NCBI GenBank assembly: GCA_965220235.1
Contig: OZ244815.1
Coordinates: 744,001-808,000 of the forward strand
Direction: 5' to 3'
Origin: Bin55 sp965220235
GTDB taxonomy: Bacteria > Pseudomonadota > Gammaproteobacteria > Pseudomonadales > Azotimanducaceae
Length of the DNA stretch: 64,000 bases
This document shows positions 17,316-25,324 of this stretch, piece by piece (the first letter of the stretch is position 1; the number at the start of each line of letters is the position of its first letter). The notes beneath the pieces were generated by a model. It searched no databases, was not told where the DNA came from, and worked only from the letters and a program-made list of their open reading frames with translations. A program made the position numbers and the translations under genes.

Positions 17316-18416
17316 TCAGGAATCCAGAATTCCCAATGCGTAGTAAGAATCGATCGTATCGCGAACGGTCTCCTCGATCGGATACGAATCCAATCCTAAT
17401 TCCTGTTTAGCAAGGAGACAGTAAGAACGTGGGGATTCGTACGTCGGTTGTGCGGGTTCTTCGCCTTCCATCTCTTCGCCACCGATGAGATCGACATTGG
17501 GGTATAGATCGTAGAGCAATTGCTGTAGCTCCCATGTGTAGAGCTCACCACTTCTATCAGCCGCGGACAGGATATACCGGGAACCGTTCGTTCCAATCGT
17601 GCTTTCCGCCGCTAAACGATGCGCACGAGCAGTATCACGGACGTCGACACAGTTCCACAACATACGACCTCCTGCCGATTTCTTATATGGTTTACCCTGC
17701 ATCATGAACCGCATACAGTTTTGCCAACTCCAGCCTTGGTCGTGATTTGCACACATCAATGGACCAATGACATGTAATGGCAGAATTGCCATCGCGTCGA
17801 ACGTTCCTGCTTCTTCGGCACGCTTGTAGATCATGCGTTCAGTGTTTGCCTTAGCCATCGCGTATGCGATATCGCGATTCTTCGGGATTTGCTCTTCGGT
17901 CCATCGACCTCGGTAACCCTCGACGTTGTCCCCGCACCAGTCCTTTTCGGTGAATACATAACCTTGAGGACGAGGATGACCAACCGCTGCAAATGAGCTC
18001 GTAAAGACAAACCTGCGTAGAGAACCACCATTAATAGCGCTCTCGAGAACGTGTGTTACTTCAGTGAAGCATCCGTCATACACTTCTTGCGGCGTTTCGC
18101 GGTTGTAACCGACAGCCGCACCTGCGTGAATTACCGCGCTACAGTCACGGAACGCGTTGTCGTAGCTACCTTGCTCGTTCAAATCGCCTTCACATAGCTC
18201 AAGCTGTCCCCGATATGCAGGATCTTCCCCCAACTCAACTAGGTGGTCAACCTTTTCAGGTTTGCTCTTATCCCTCACACAAGCGCGTGTTTCGTAGCCT
18301 TGGTCAAGAAGATCTTCGACGATCCACGAACCGATGTACCCGCTAGCGCCCGTAACGGCTACGGGACCGTCCTTAGGTGAAACGGCTCGTGATATGGATT
18401 CTTTGGTAGCTGGCAT
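17316..18416 (-). CDS. extended SDR, NAD(P)-dependent epimerase/reductase
   Basis: A 366-residue extended short-chain dehydrogenase of the dihydroflavonol-reductase / cinnamoyl-CoA-reductase-like group. The cofactor motif VTGASGYIGS is at 21-30, the acidic turn is DLN, and the catalytic pair is Tyr185/Lys189 (IAYAMAKA). I prefer the ATG at 18416, which has AAGGA at ideal spacing, over the ATG at 18443. It stands alone between ntrB and the TusA-like gene. Substrate class (aldehyde/acyl or sugar-like) cannot be fixed from sequence. Confidence 0.8.
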   Translation of the reverse strand: MPATKESISRAVSPKDGPVAVTGASGYIGSWIVEDLLDQGYETRACVRDKSKPEKVDHLVELGEDPAYRGQLELCEGDLNEQGSYDNAFRDCSAVIHAGAAVGYNRETPQEVYDGCFTEVTHVLESAINGGSLRRFVFTSSFAAVGHPRPQGYVFTEKDWCGDNVEGYRGRWTEEQIPKNRDIAYAMAKANTERMIYKRAEEAGTFDAMAILPLHVIGPLMCANHDQGWSWQNCMRFMMQGKPYKKSAGGRMLWNCVDVRDTARAHRLAAESTIGTNGSRYILSAADRSGELYTWELQQLLYDLYPNVDLIGGEEMEGEEPAQPTYESPRSYCLLAKQELGLDSYPIEETVRDTIDSYYALGILDS

Positions 18417-18524
18417 GGTCGTTCCTTGTTTTGAACGCGGCATTTTAGAAACTATGGACGGACCAACTGTCTGCAGACGCGTACTTTTTCTGAGTTTCGA
18501 ATTGACCTGGCTTCTGAACCGACA

Positions 18525-18788
18525 CTAGCTGTCGATAAATTGAGGCAATGCGCGAACGATTACATGAAACTCATGATCAAGCCGCTTCGATGAGACATGT
18601 TCATGTCCGTTCACTCTGCACCAACTGGGTATGTCTGCCAGTACTCCGGGGTCGGTCGCGATTACGATGATTTCGGTCTCGCTCTCGACGCTTCGAGCGA
18701 ATTCTTGAAGCCGAATTACAGGTAGTGGGCACAGGAGTCCTTTGGTGTCCAGAACGTGTGCGCCAGGTATTAATTCGTTAGTGTCCAT
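18525..18788 (-). CDS. TusA-like sulfur-carrier protein
   Basis: An 87-residue SirA/TusA/YedF-family protein with the signature Cys20-Pro-Leu-Pro (GLLCPLPVIRLQ) at the start of helix 1; this cysteine carries persulfide in relatives. A second Cys at SWCRVNGH is typical. It overlaps the end of the upstream PP-loop gene by 19 bp, so the two are coupled. I infer that it supplies sulfur to that enzyme rather than being the canonical TusA of the TusBCD relay. Confidence 0.88.
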   Translation of the reverse strand: MDTNELIPGAHVLDTKGLLCPLPVIRLQEFARSVESETEIIVIATDPGVLADIPSWCRVNGHEHVSSKRLDHEFHVIVRALPQFIDS

Positions 18789-19834
18789 TCCTGAGGAATC
18801 GAGTGGGGTTGCAACGGTTCAACGACGATTTCTTCAGAAACACCAGACTGATCTGTAATTCGAATCGTCACAGCGCGCTCCGTTCTTCCTCGACTGTATC
18901 GGGCCAGGATTCGCGATGCAAGCAAGCGCTCTTCTTTGCTAGGGTCGCCATCAATAAGGCACAAAGGTCCCGCGTGAGAAACCGTAGACATGTACGCGAA
19001 TTTGTGGCGGAACCCACGAAGGTACTGGTTCTCGCCTTCCTCTCGGCCGATGATGAGCTTGTAGTGAGGTGCAGGTCGGATATGTCGTCCAATCTTTAAC
19101 AGAACGACGTCTTCGAGGTCATAGTCTCGCCGACCGCGCGAGTCCCAAAGGTCTTGTAGTTTCTTAGTGTAACTTTCGTCCGTAAGGAAACAGCATCCAC
19201 CCGCTGGTTGACTCCATTCGTTGATGCCCAGTTCTTTTGCAAGTGAAAATTGCGGTTTGCGACTCCTACCTGAAAACCCGTAGAGTTGTGCCCGATCCAC
19301 CCATCCTTCGCGTTCTGGCAGCGACAGTGGAAGATTCTTAGCACTGAGAGGGCGTAGGAGTCGATCCTCTGCACCAGAGTCCTTGGCGATAATCGCCATC
19401 GTTTCGCTACGTTGTGACTTAGGACGCTGCCCAACTACTTCACCGGTGATCACAAAATCGAATGGTTCGCCATGGTTGCTCTTCAAGTCGAGCGCGCGAT
19501 TTACCATGAAGATCTTGCAGTCTAGACACGGGTTCAATAGCCGACCGTAGCCGTATTCAGGGTTGATGACGATATCTTTGTAGTCTTCGGATATGTCGAC
19601 GATTTGCATCGGAATGCCGATTTGTTCAGCGCACCAGAGTGCTGAGTGTCGCTTGACCTTTTGCTTCTTAGTACGTTTGACGGCTTGAGTGTGTCCTTCT
19701 ACGCAAAATCCGGTGAAGAAATTCACGCCTTCAACGTACACACCTTGAGATTGCACAACTTTTGCGGCCAACATGGAATCAAGTCCGCCGGAAATCAACG
19801 CAACCGCACGTGGTTGTCGAGAGAGAGCCGTCAT
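18770..19834 (-). CDS. PP-loop ATPase, MnmA/ThiI-like predicted tRNA thiolase
   Basis: A 354-residue protein. The PP-loop SGGLDS (15-20) shows ATP-dependent adenylation as in MnmA and ThiI. Cysteines lie at Cys44 (TGFCVEGH), Cys103 and Cys106 (NPCLDC), and Cys214/215 (AGGCCFL), matching the pattern of thiolases with catalytic or cluster cysteines. The C-terminal third (LLKIGRHIRPAPHYKLIIGR onward) resembles the NFACT-R/DUF814 RNA-binding domain. It overlaps the TusA-like gene. The likely job is sulfur insertion into tRNA; which base is unknown. It is not canonical mnmA (no GMSGGVDSSV motif) and not thiI (no THUMP domain). Confidence 0.75.
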   Translation of the reverse strand: MTALSRQPRAVALISGGLDSMLAAKVVQSQGVYVEGVNFFTGFCVEGHTQAVKRTKKQKVKRHSALWCAEQIGIPMQIVDISEDYKDIVINPEYGYGRLLNPCLDCKIFMVNRALDLKSNHGEPFDFVITGEVVGQRPKSQRSETMAIIAKDSGAEDRLLRPLSAKNLPLSLPEREGWVDRAQLYGFSGRSRKPQFSLAKELGINEWSQPAGGCCFLTDESYTKKLQDLWDSRGRRDYDLEDVVLLKIGRHIRPAPHYKLIIGREEGENQYLRGFRHKFAYMSTVSHAGPLCLIDGDPSKEERLLASRILARYSRGRTERAVTIRITDQSGVSEEIVVEPLQPHSIPQEWTLTN

Positions 19835-19846
19835 GCGCGGAATTTT

Positions 19847-19853
19847 AGGAGGG
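19847..19853 (+). promoter_or_regulatory. strong ribosome-binding site fixing the GTG start of dtd
   Basis: AGGAGGG four bases before the GTG at 19858. It decides the start codon, since no ATG lies upstream in frame at a usable distance. Confidence 0.8.
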
Positions 19854-19857
19854 ATAC

Positions 19858-20298
19858 GTGAAAGCGCTGCTTCAACGAGTCGCGAGAGCCTCTGTTTCGG
19901 TCGAAGATGTTGAATTGGCCACGATCGGTCCTGGTGTCCTGGTGTTTCTAGGAGTAGAACGCGGAGATACCGCCGAAATCGCTACTCGACTAGCCAATAA
20001 GACCGCATCGTTACGGATTTTTCCGAGTGACAGCAAACCGATGGATCGATCCGTCGTAGATACGGACGGTTCGGCTTTGGTCGTGTCGCAATTTACGCTA
20101 GCCGCTGACGTGAGCAAAGGGAATCGACCAAGTTTTTCGGATGCTGAGGACCCGAGTGATGCGGAACCTCTCGTAGATCACTTTGTGGAAGTACTACGAC
20201 AGAGCGTGTCGTTTGTAGCGACCGGTCGTTTCGGAGCTAATATGCAGGTCTCCCTAGTGAACGATGGACCAGTTACTCTTCTTCTTCGTCAGGTTTGA
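19858..20298 (+). CDS. dtd: D-aminoacyl-tRNA deacylase
   Basis: A 146-residue chiral-proofreading enzyme that hydrolyses D-aminoacyl-tRNA. It carries the family motifs SQFTLAADVSKGNRPSF and the Gly-cisPro loop LVNDGPVTL near the C-terminus. It starts with GTG behind a strong ribosome-binding site, is divergent from the PP-loop gene (23 bp apart), and overlaps the 3' end of tatC on the other strand by 26 bp. Confidence 0.96.
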   Translation: MKALLQRVARASVSVEDVELATIGPGVLVFLGVERGDTAEIATRLANKTASLRIFPSDSKPMDRSVVDTDGSALVVSQFTLAADVSKGNRPSFSDAEDPSDAEPLVDHFVEVLRQSVSFVATGRFGANMQVSLVNDGPVTLLLRQV

Positions 20299-21082
20299 AC
20301 ACCAGCTTCGACATCAAGATACCTAGCTCGAAGAGAATCCACGCGGGAATTGCTAGAAGCACTTGAGAAATGATGTCGGGTGGCGTCAACATCATTCCAA
20401 TAAAAAAACAACCGACGATCACGTAAGGTCGCTTTCGTGCGATGTTCTTCGGCGTACTGAATCCTGCCAATACGATCAACATCGTTGCAATCGGAATTTC
20501 AAACACGATGCCGAAAGCCGTGATGATTTTGATCACGAAGCTCAGATAAGCATTAATGTCCGTCATCCACGTGACATCATCAGGAATCGTTGCGGCGAAG
20601 AACTGAAATACGAGCGGGAATACGATGAAATACGCAAATACCATACCTAGATAAAAAAGCACTACGCTCGAAACGAGCAGTGGTATCGCAAATTTCTTTT
20701 CTTTGAGATACAGACCTGGTGCAACGAATGCCCAGATCTGGTGGAGTACGAACGGCATCCCTATAAACAAAGCGCCATAAGCGGCCATCTTGAAAGGCGT
20801 TAGAAACGGCGAAGCGACCTCGGTGGCGATCATGGTCGCTCCACCCGGTAAGTGCGCCATCAGCGGTGATGCGATCCAGTGATACACATCGTTCGCGAAC
20901 AACATCAACGGAACGAATGCAAGTGCAACAGCGAGCAGCGCACGCAAAATGCGCTTCCGCAACTCGACAAGGTGGCTTAAGAGCGGCTGTTCGTCGTTGT
21001 CTACCGCCGCATCGTGTTCGCTTTCTCGATCTGGCGGTTTGTCGTCCGGGTAGAGCGGGTCACTCACTAGCGGGTTTCTCAT
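20273..21082 (-). CDS. tatC: Sec-independent translocase subunit TatC
   Basis: A polytopic subunit (about 269 residues from the ATG at 21082) that recognises twin-arginine signal peptides. It shows LLSHLVELRKRIL at the cytosolic N-terminus, the FLTPFKMAAYGALFIGMPFVL segment and six predicted membrane helices. A GTG at 21070 (MSDPLYPD) is an equally plausible start; the more upstream in-frame codons overlap too far into tatB. It ends in an acidic tail (KPDEEEE) that overlaps dtd. Third gene of tatABC. Confidence 0.93.
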   Translation of the reverse strand: MRNPLVSDPLYPDDKPPDRESEHDAAVDNDEQPLLSHLVELRKRILRALLAVALAFVPLMLFANDVYHWIASPLMAHLPGGATMIATEVASPFLTPFKMAAYGALFIGMPFVLHQIWAFVAPGLYLKEKKFAIPLLVSSVVLFYLGMVFAYFIVFPLVFQFFAATIPDDVTWMTDINAYLSFVIKIITAFGIVFEIPIATMLIVLAGFSTPKNIARKRPYVIVGCFFIGMMLTPPDIISQVLLAIPAWILFELGILMSKLVFKPDEEEE

Positions 21083-21416
21083 CGCTCGGAGGTTTGGGCG
21101 ATGGATTGTCTTTAATCTCGGCTTCGCCTTCACGCACAGCGTCCGATACGCTACTTGAGATATCGCGCTTTAGTGCCTTCGCTTCAGCTTCTACCTGTTT
21201 AAGTTCTGCCGTGATTTGCTCGTTGTGGAGCTGGCGACGAATATCGTCCATACCGACTTCACGGTCGATTTCCTGACGAACGTTGTTGTAGACTCGTCGC
21301 ATGCGCCCCATCCATAGTCCAATCGTTCGCAACACCTCGGGAAGGCGTTGCGGACCGAGAATGAGAAGCGCGATCACGCTAATAAGAAAAAGTTCGGCAA
21401 ATGAAATGTCGAACAT
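21060..21416 (-). CDS. tatB: Sec-independent translocase subunit TatB
   Basis: 118 residues. The N-terminal helix MFDISFAELFLISVIALLIL is followed by GPQRLPEVLRTIG, the TatB hinge and amphipathic helix, then a long charged helix (about 35-90) and a Pro-rich tail. It forms the TatBC receptor complex for folded, twin-arginine preproteins. It overlaps tatC by about 20 bp and follows tatA by 6 bp. Confidence 0.95.
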   Translation of the reverse strand: MFDISFAELFLISVIALLILGPQRLPEVLRTIGLWMGRMRRVYNNVRQEIDREVGMDDIRRQLHNEQITAELKQVEAEAKALKRDISSSVSDAVREGEAEIKDNPSPKPPSDEKPASE

Positions 21417-21422
21417 GGCGAT

Positions 21423-21626
21423 TTAGTCGCTCGATTTCTGGGTTGACTCGCCCGAATCAGGACTCGAAGATTCTGAGGCATCGGCGGACTGCTCAGTTCC
21501 CATGCTGGACCGAAAACCCTTGATTGCATGGCCGAGGTCGCTACCAAGCGACTTCAGCTTCTTTCCTCCGAAAATTAAAAGGACGATCATTAGGATCAGA
21601 CCGATTTCAAGTGGACCAAGACCCAT
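21423..21626 (-). CDS. tatA: Sec-independent translocase pore subunit TatA
   Basis: 67 residues: short membrane helix (LGPLEIGLILMIVLLIF), the FGGKKLKSLGSDLGHAIKGF hinge and amphipathic helix, and a Ser/Glu-rich tail. This is the TatA form that oligomerises to let folded proteins cross the inner membrane. It lies 12 bp after a 42-codon ORF whose start is nearly identical to it. Confidence 0.95.
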   Translation of the reverse strand: MGLGPLEIGLILMIVLLIFGGKKLKSLGSDLGHAIKGFRSSMGTEQSADASESSSPDSGESTQKSSD

Positions 21627-21638
21627 TTTGAAGTTCCT

Positions 21639-21767
21639 CTACCGGCGAAAACGACGCGAAATTGCTGTTACGAAGAAACGTACGATTGTTACTACTCCCA
21701 CGCACATCGCAACAAACAGAAACACCGACAGCAGGATCATGCCAATTTCAAGTGGACCAAAAGACAT
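21639..21767 (-). CDS. 42-residue TatA-like membrane microprotein
   Basis: The ORF from ATG 21767 begins MSFGPLEIGMILLS. TatA begins MGLGPLEIGLILMI, and the two share an uninterrupted 16-base stretch starting TTGGTCCACT. After the membrane helix (about 7-32) it ends in a basic tail (FFVTAISRRFRR) and has no FGG hinge or amphipathic helix. GAGG lies upstream of the ATG. It is first in the tat operon, 12 bp before tatA. I infer a duplicated and truncated tatA, possibly a leader or modulator. A longer in-frame extension upstream to 21875 lacks any membrane-protein character and is not used. Confidence 0.6.
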   Translation of the reverse strand: MSFGPLEIGMILLSVFLFVAMCVGVVTIVRFFVTAISRRFRR

Positions 21768-21979
21768 GATTGGATACCTCTGAGGGTAGCAACGCGTTAT
21801 GTTGCAATCACAACGAACTAACTTCAGTATCTGTAACCCACACTCCAGAGAACCGTCTTTCCATCGTCGGTTCACAGTGTCACCGAAAGTATGCTAGCTC
21901 GGGTGATTGACTGATTCAAGTATATCGTTGAATTGTGTCTATTTTGTAACTTCGAAGTTGTATGCGTCGAGACACGGAT

Positions 21980-23623
21980 TTAACGTTTAGTTAATAGCAG
22001 AACAGCAACGAGGCAACTGACGATACCCGATACCATCAATACGTCATTGCTGACGTCAGGCAACCAATTTAGTAAGACGGCGGAAAACTGCGCTAGTCCG
22101 CCTCCACCGAAAAAAACGACCCATAGCTTCCGCCATTTTGAATCCTGTGATTTGTTCAAACTCGATTGCAATTTATCCAATGCGTGCGCCTGAACTCGCA
22201 ATTGCCTTTCGACACCCCCAAGCCGGTCGCCTGCGGTGAGTAGCAGGTGCGGAAGGCGAGGCAACTGACCGAGTAGCTTAGGCGCATTGTCCGTGAACGC
22301 TTTCAAGGTAGCTTCGATACCATAGCGTTGTTGCATCCATCGTTCCATGAAAGGCTTAGCTGTGGTCCACAGATCCAAATCCGGGTCAAGTTGGCGTCCC
22401 AATCCCTCAATGTTCAAGAGAGTCTTTTGCAGGAGAACGAGCTGAGGTTGGACTTCCATATTGAATTGACGCGCTGTCATGAATAAGTTAAGTAGAAAGT
22501 GACCGAACGAGATTTGCGATAGCGGTTGTAGAAACAACGGTTCACACAGCTCGCGAATGACTTGCTCAAACGCTTGTACGTCAGATTCAGCACCAATCCA
22601 ACCTGATTCCGCGTGCAGCTGTGCAATCTCTTTGAAATCTTGATTGAAGAACGCAACGATGTTCCTCGCAAGATAGGTTTGATCCTCAGCTGTTAGCTGA
22701 CCCATGATGGCGCAATCCACAGCGATATAGCTCGGATCGGTTGGATCGTCAACATCGATAAATATGTTGCCGGGGTGCATATCGGCGTGAAAGAAGTTGT
22801 GCTCGAATACTTGGGTAAAGAACGTTTCGACACCGCGTACAGCGAGTTTCTTGAGATCGGTACCACGAGCGATTAATTCACTTGTTGCAGAGATCGGTAT
22901 ACCGTGAATTCGTTCTAGGACAAGCACGTCCGTCGTCGTAAATTCACGAAAGACGCGGGGGACATACAGCAACTGTGACTCGGCGAAGTTGTAGCGCAGC
23001 CGAGTGGTGTTTTGTGCCTCCTTTGTCAGGTCTAGTTCGTTAAAGATGGTTTCCTCGTAGTCTTGGACGACTTCGATCAATCTGAGGCGGCGAGCATCTC
23101 TCGAAATGGCGTGGAGAAACGTGACAGCTTGAAAAATGAGCGCCAAGTCCTTTTGAATACGGTCGGCAACATCGGGTCGAATGACCTTTACGACAACCTC
23201 GTTTCCATCTTGAAGTCGCGCAGCATGGACTTGAGCGAGCGAAGCGGATGCGATAGGTTCAGATTCAAAATCACTGAAGAGCTTGTCTACTGATCGGTTC
23301 AACGATTTCTCAATGCGTGCAATCGCTTCTTCCGTTTCAAATGGTGGAACTTGGTCCTGCAGCTTGGCTAGTTGATCTGCGTAGTCAACCGGTAATAAAT
23401 CGCGGCGCGTAGAGAGGATCTGACCGAATTTGATGAATACCGGACCCAAGTGTTCGATGGCTTCCCGAAGGCGGAGCGCAGAAGATTTCTTAGGTCTCGG
23501 TAGATAGCGAGACAACAGTAACCACCGGAGCCAGTGGTCAGCTGTTAGCTCAAGGAGGATGGTGTCGAGGCGAAAGCGGATGACCGTCAGGAGAATCCGC
23601 AAGGCATGCCACAGTGGTCTCAC
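21980..23623 (-). CDS. ubiB: ubiquinone biosynthesis kinase-like protein UbiB
   Basis: A 547-residue UbiB/ADCK-family atypical kinase needed for ubiquinone synthesis. It has the KxGQ motif (VFIKFGQILSTRRDLLP), the ExD/nucleotide residues around FNELDLTKEAQN, and the catalytic loop FFHADMHPGNIFID. Two C-terminal transmembrane helices (about 497-545) anchor it to the inner membrane. It is downstream of ubiJ by 11 bp in a ubiE-ubiJ-ubiB operon. A 212-bp gap separates it from the tat operon. Confidence 0.96.
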   Translation of the reverse strand: MRPLWHALRILLTVIRFRLDTILLELTADHWLRWLLLSRYLPRPKKSSALRLREAIEHLGPVFIKFGQILSTRRDLLPVDYADQLAKLQDQVPPFETEEAIARIEKSLNRSVDKLFSDFESEPIASASLAQVHAARLQDGNEVVVKVIRPDVADRIQKDLALIFQAVTFLHAISRDARRLRLIEVVQDYEETIFNELDLTKEAQNTTRLRYNFAESQLLYVPRVFREFTTTDVLVLERIHGIPISATSELIARGTDLKKLAVRGVETFFTQVFEHNFFHADMHPGNIFIDVDDPTDPSYIAVDCAIMGQLTAEDQTYLARNIVAFFNQDFKEIAQLHAESGWIGAESDVQAFEQVIRELCEPLFLQPLSQISFGHFLLNLFMTARQFNMEVQPQLVLLQKTLLNIEGLGRQLDPDLDLWTTAKPFMERWMQQRYGIEATLKAFTDNAPKLLGQLPRLPHLLLTAGDRLGGVERQLRVQAHALDKLQSSLNKSQDSKWRKLWVVFFGGGGLAQFSAVLLNWLPDVSNDVLMVSGIVSCLVAVLLLTKR

Positions 23624-23634
23624 GCAACCACCGC

Positions 23635-24186
23635 CTAGTCGTCGATGTTAGATTTCCGTCCGCTAGACTCGGCGAGCTGCCGTTGAAGGTCTTCTACCCG
23701 GGCTTCAAGTTCGGCGACACGATCTTCTAGTTTGGCGACGGACTCCCCACTATTTGAGAGATTAGCGAATTGTGCGCTGATGGTTTCCATGGCTGAACGA
23801 GCAGCGGCAACGCCGTAGTCTCGGGCAGCTTTTGCTTTTTCTGCAACATCTTTCGGATCAAGCGGTGGTCCAAAAATCACATGTAATTCGTCAAGAATCG
23901 TCTCATCGCCGTGTAGTGCGATATGGCTCGTATTTGATGTCATAAGCGCTTGGCTGATGCTGGACATCGAGCCAGTGATTTCGAGATCTGGTTCATCGAC
24001 ATTATCCGGTTTCACTTCAACGTGCCGATCTACAACTCGTAGATGAAAATCCTGCCCTGACATGTTGAATTGCACGGACCGCCCTTCGAGACGCTCAAGC
24101 GCTTGTCTAGCCTTTGAGTCGAAGGAAACGCGCGTTTTGATTGCGGTCTCCATGCTGCCAGCGAATGTGCTCTCGAGTATGCTCAT
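23635..24186 (-). CDS. ubiJ: ubiquinone biosynthesis accessory factor UbiJ
   Basis: A 183-residue protein: SCP2-like lipid-binding domain (about 20-110) and a C-terminal coiled coil (VAKLEDRVAELEARVEDLQRQ). UbiJ organises the soluble Ubi complex and binds isoprenoid quinone intermediates. The start is the ATG that overlaps the ubiE stop (ATGA), fixing it at 24186 rather than an upstream ATG within ubiE. Its place between ubiE and ubiB matches the conserved order. Confidence 0.93.
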   Translation of the reverse strand: MSILESTFAGSMETAIKTRVSFDSKARQALERLEGRSVQFNMSGQDFHLRVVDRHVEVKPDNVDEPDLEITGSMSSISQALMTSNTSHIALHGDETILDELHVIFGPPLDPKDVAEKAKAARDYGVAAARSAMETISAQFANLSNSGESVAKLEDRVAELEARVEDLQRQLAESSGRKSNIDD

Positions 24187-24920
24187 CTTGTGCCCCAATG
24201 AAGTGCGGCGATGCCGCCTAGTAAATTATCGTAACGAACATCGTTGAATCCGCAGTCTCGAAGCATGAGAGCCAACACGGCTTGAGATGGATGCGTTTCG
24301 ATCGATTCGACGAGGTATTCGTAAGGTCGGGACGATCCGGCAACAACGTTTCCAACCAATGGCCATGTCCACTTGAATGCGCCGAATGCGAGTCGGACTA
24401 CAGGGTTAATTGGTTTTGAGAAATCAAGCACGACCAAGCGCCCGCCGGGACGGAGCACGCGTCTAAACTCTGCAAGTGCGCAGGGTTGATCCGCTACGTT
24501 GCGTAGGCCAAACCCGATCGTTACGGCGTCGAACTGTGTGTCTTGAAATGGGAGTTGCTGAGCGTCGGCAAGGACGAATTCAATGTCCATGCAGCCTGCA
24601 TCGATTGAACGATTGCGCCCCTCTTGCAGCATCGAGTTGTTGATGTCGAAACATGTGACGTTGCCGGAGGGACCTACCGCTTGATGGACTAAACGCGCGA
24701 TGTCTCCGGTACCGCCAGCGGCGTCTAGAACCGCGCTTCCTTGTCGAAGCGCTGCACTCTCCACCACCATCCGCTTAAGTACCCTATGTGTTCCTAAAGA
24801 CATGAAGTCGTTCATGACGTCATATCGAGAAGCGACGCTATCGAAAACCGTATGGACACGAGCTGTCTTCTCGGAGGCCGAAACCTCTTCGCGTCCAAAA
24901 AATACTTTGGGTTCAGTCAT
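24183..24920 (-). CDS. ubiE: ubiquinone/menaquinone C-methyltransferase UbiE
   Basis: A 245-residue SAM-dependent methyltransferase. The SAM motif is VLDAAGGTGDIARLVHQA, with GFGLRNVADQ and DFSKP as further UbiE signatures. It methylates the quinone ring in ubiquinone synthesis. It overlaps the upstream DUF971 gene by 8 bp and ubiJ by 4 bp, so all are probably translated together. Confidence 0.96.
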   Translation of the reverse strand: MTEPKVFFGREEVSASEKTARVHTVFDSVASRYDVMNDFMSLGTHRVLKRMVVESAALRQGSAVLDAAGGTGDIARLVHQAVGPSGNVTCFDINNSMLQEGRNRSIDAGCMDIEFVLADAQQLPFQDTQFDAVTIGFGLRNVADQPCALAEFRRVLRPGGRLVVLDFSKPINPVVRLAFGAFKWTWPLVGNVVAGSSRPYEYLVESIETHPSQAVLALMLRDCGFNDVRYDNLLGGIAALHWGTR

Positions 24921-25305
24921 TCTTAGTAGGAGGTTGCCAATGGCCGACCGGGATTTGAGGCAATCTTGTAGCGTTTGCAGCTTTCAGATCGGCTAAGTAC
25001 TTTTGCCAATAGCTGTCGTGCTGGTCGTAGAGTTCGCGAAGGTATTCCCAAGAGTAAATGCCCGTGTCATGGCCGTCGTCGAACATGATCCGCACCGCGT
25101 AATTCCCAATCGCCTCAATCTTGTCGATACCTACGTGTTTTTTTCCGGTCTGTAGAACGCTCTGCTCAGGTGAATGCCCGCGGACTTCTGCCGAAGGACT
25201 GAATACACGCAGTGCTTCTGCAGTTAACGTAGCAGTGATACCGTCGTCAAACTCTATCTCGAGTGTCTTGGCGTTCGAGTGATAAGTGATCGCAGTGGGC
25301 GTCAT
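24913..25305 (-). CDS. DUF971 / GBBH-like N-terminal domain protein
   Basis: 130 residues of the DUF971 family (the domain at the N-terminus of gamma-butyrobetaine hydroxylases), with LEIEFDDG, a LTAEALRVFSPSAEVRGH core and FDDGHDTGIYSWEYLRELY. Stand-alone members sit between hslU and ubiE in many proteobacteria and have been linked to iron-sulfur or quinone metabolism without firm proof. The gap to hslU is 19 bp. The precise role is unknown. Confidence 0.85.
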   Translation of the reverse strand: MTPTAITYHSNAKTLEIEFDDGITATLTAEALRVFSPSAEVRGHSPEQSVLQTGKKHVGIDKIEAIGNYAVRIMFDDGHDTGIYSWEYLRELYDQHDSYWQKYLADLKAANATRLPQIPVGHWQPPTKND

Positions 25306-25324
25306 GCGTTAAGGTGCAGCGAAT

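Noticed and set aside
17130..17399. Plus-strand ORF upstream of ntrB
   Set aside because: It runs into the 3' end of the SDR on the other strand, has no domain and overlaps the candidate NtrC dyad.
21768..21875. Upstream extension of the TatA-like microprotein
   Set aside because: The extra 36 residues contain several Cys and Arg residues with no membrane or secreted character, and the TatA-identical start is at 21767.
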